From the NCBI RefSeq assembly GCF_023897015.1, contig NZ_JAMHFY010000003.1:296015-360014 (forward strand): DNA of 64,000 nucleotides, given 5' to 3'. This document shows, piece by piece, positions 63,429 through 64,000 of this stretch (its first letter is position 1; each line of letters opens with the position of its first letter). A model generated the notes under the pieces. It did not search any database. It was not told where the DNA came from and saw only the letters and a list, made by a program, of their open reading frames with translations. Origin of the DNA: Desulfosporosinus nitroreducens (GTDB lineage Bacteria; Bacillota; Desulfitobacteriia; Desulfitobacteriales; Desulfitobacteriaceae). Position numbers and translations under genes: made by a program.

Positions 63429-64000
<572 letters not shown>

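Overview
The window is about 64 kb of a Gram-positive, spore-forming anaerobe, most likely Desulfosporosinus or a close relative in the Peptococcaceae. The evidence is the start of a 16S rRNA gene at the right edge, strong AGGAGG-type ribosome binding sites with many TTG and GTG starts, T-box leaders, a CotJC-like manganese catalase, and a crotonyl/butyryl-CoA type metabolism. The genus is inferred from overall resemblance, not from an alignment.

Layout. 1-9.7 kb: a beta-oxidation/crotonyl-CoA operon (enoyl-CoA hydratase, 4-hydroxybutyryl-CoA dehydratase, acyl-CoA dehydrogenase, 3-hydroxybutyryl-CoA dehydrogenase, a DUF362 protein, FadN-type fusion, thiolase). 9.7-10.75 kb: four tandem copies of a palindromic repeat. 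10.9-14.4 kb: two acyl-CoA ligases. 15-21.1 kb: gltB-gltD. 21.5-28.1 kb: MFS transporter, CorA, a nuclease-XPD helicase fusion, EamA-like protein, MutY. 28.3-33.5 kb: glnA, an ANTAR RNA-binding regulator and, convergently, an unusual KaiC-like/PEP-synthase-like fusion. 33.9-40.8 kb: UbiX-like protein, a T-box controlled serine operon (serC, serA, DUF1015), a micropeptide candidate, and a T-box controlled DAHP synthase/chorismate mutase. 40.8-52.5 kb: a purine-scavenging operon (GntR regulator, adenine deaminase, three xanthine-dehydrogenase-type subunits, BMP lipoprotein and a nucleoside-type ABC transporter). 52.9-63 kb: small regulatory and hypothetical genes, manganese catalase, a FadR-type regulator with two CHR-domain transporters, HIT, M20 peptidase, Pcm, RecQ and a DHA2 exporter. 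63.1 kb to the end: rrn promoters and 16S rRNA.

The most interesting signal is regulatory. Four leaders (gltB, glnA, the KaiC/PEP-synthase-like gene on the minus strand, and the purine operon) share one arrangement: a short stem capped by a hexanucleotide loop with A at position 1 and G at position 4 (AAAGGC, AAAGGC, AATGGC, AATGGT), overlapping the 5' arm of an intrinsic terminator. This is the known architecture of ANTAR-protein antitermination targets, and the gene directly after glnA encodes an ANTAR protein with a degenerate receiver domain. I infer a local nitrogen regulon joining ammonium assimilation, purine nitrogen scavenging and an uncharacterised ATP-grasp protein. In all four leaders only one of the two hairpins expected for this RNA class is clear.

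Other points: five scattered fragments of an IS200/IS605-end-like structured element with no transposase or TnpB nearby; two T-box leaders that each carry two antiterminator/terminator modules; a DUF1015 protein with a DGHHR signature where a phosphoserine phosphatase would be expected; and paired TTTGGTATACCAAA-type operators linking the FadR-type regulator to the CHR transporters. Gene functions rest on recognised motifs and family resemblance. No database search was possible.
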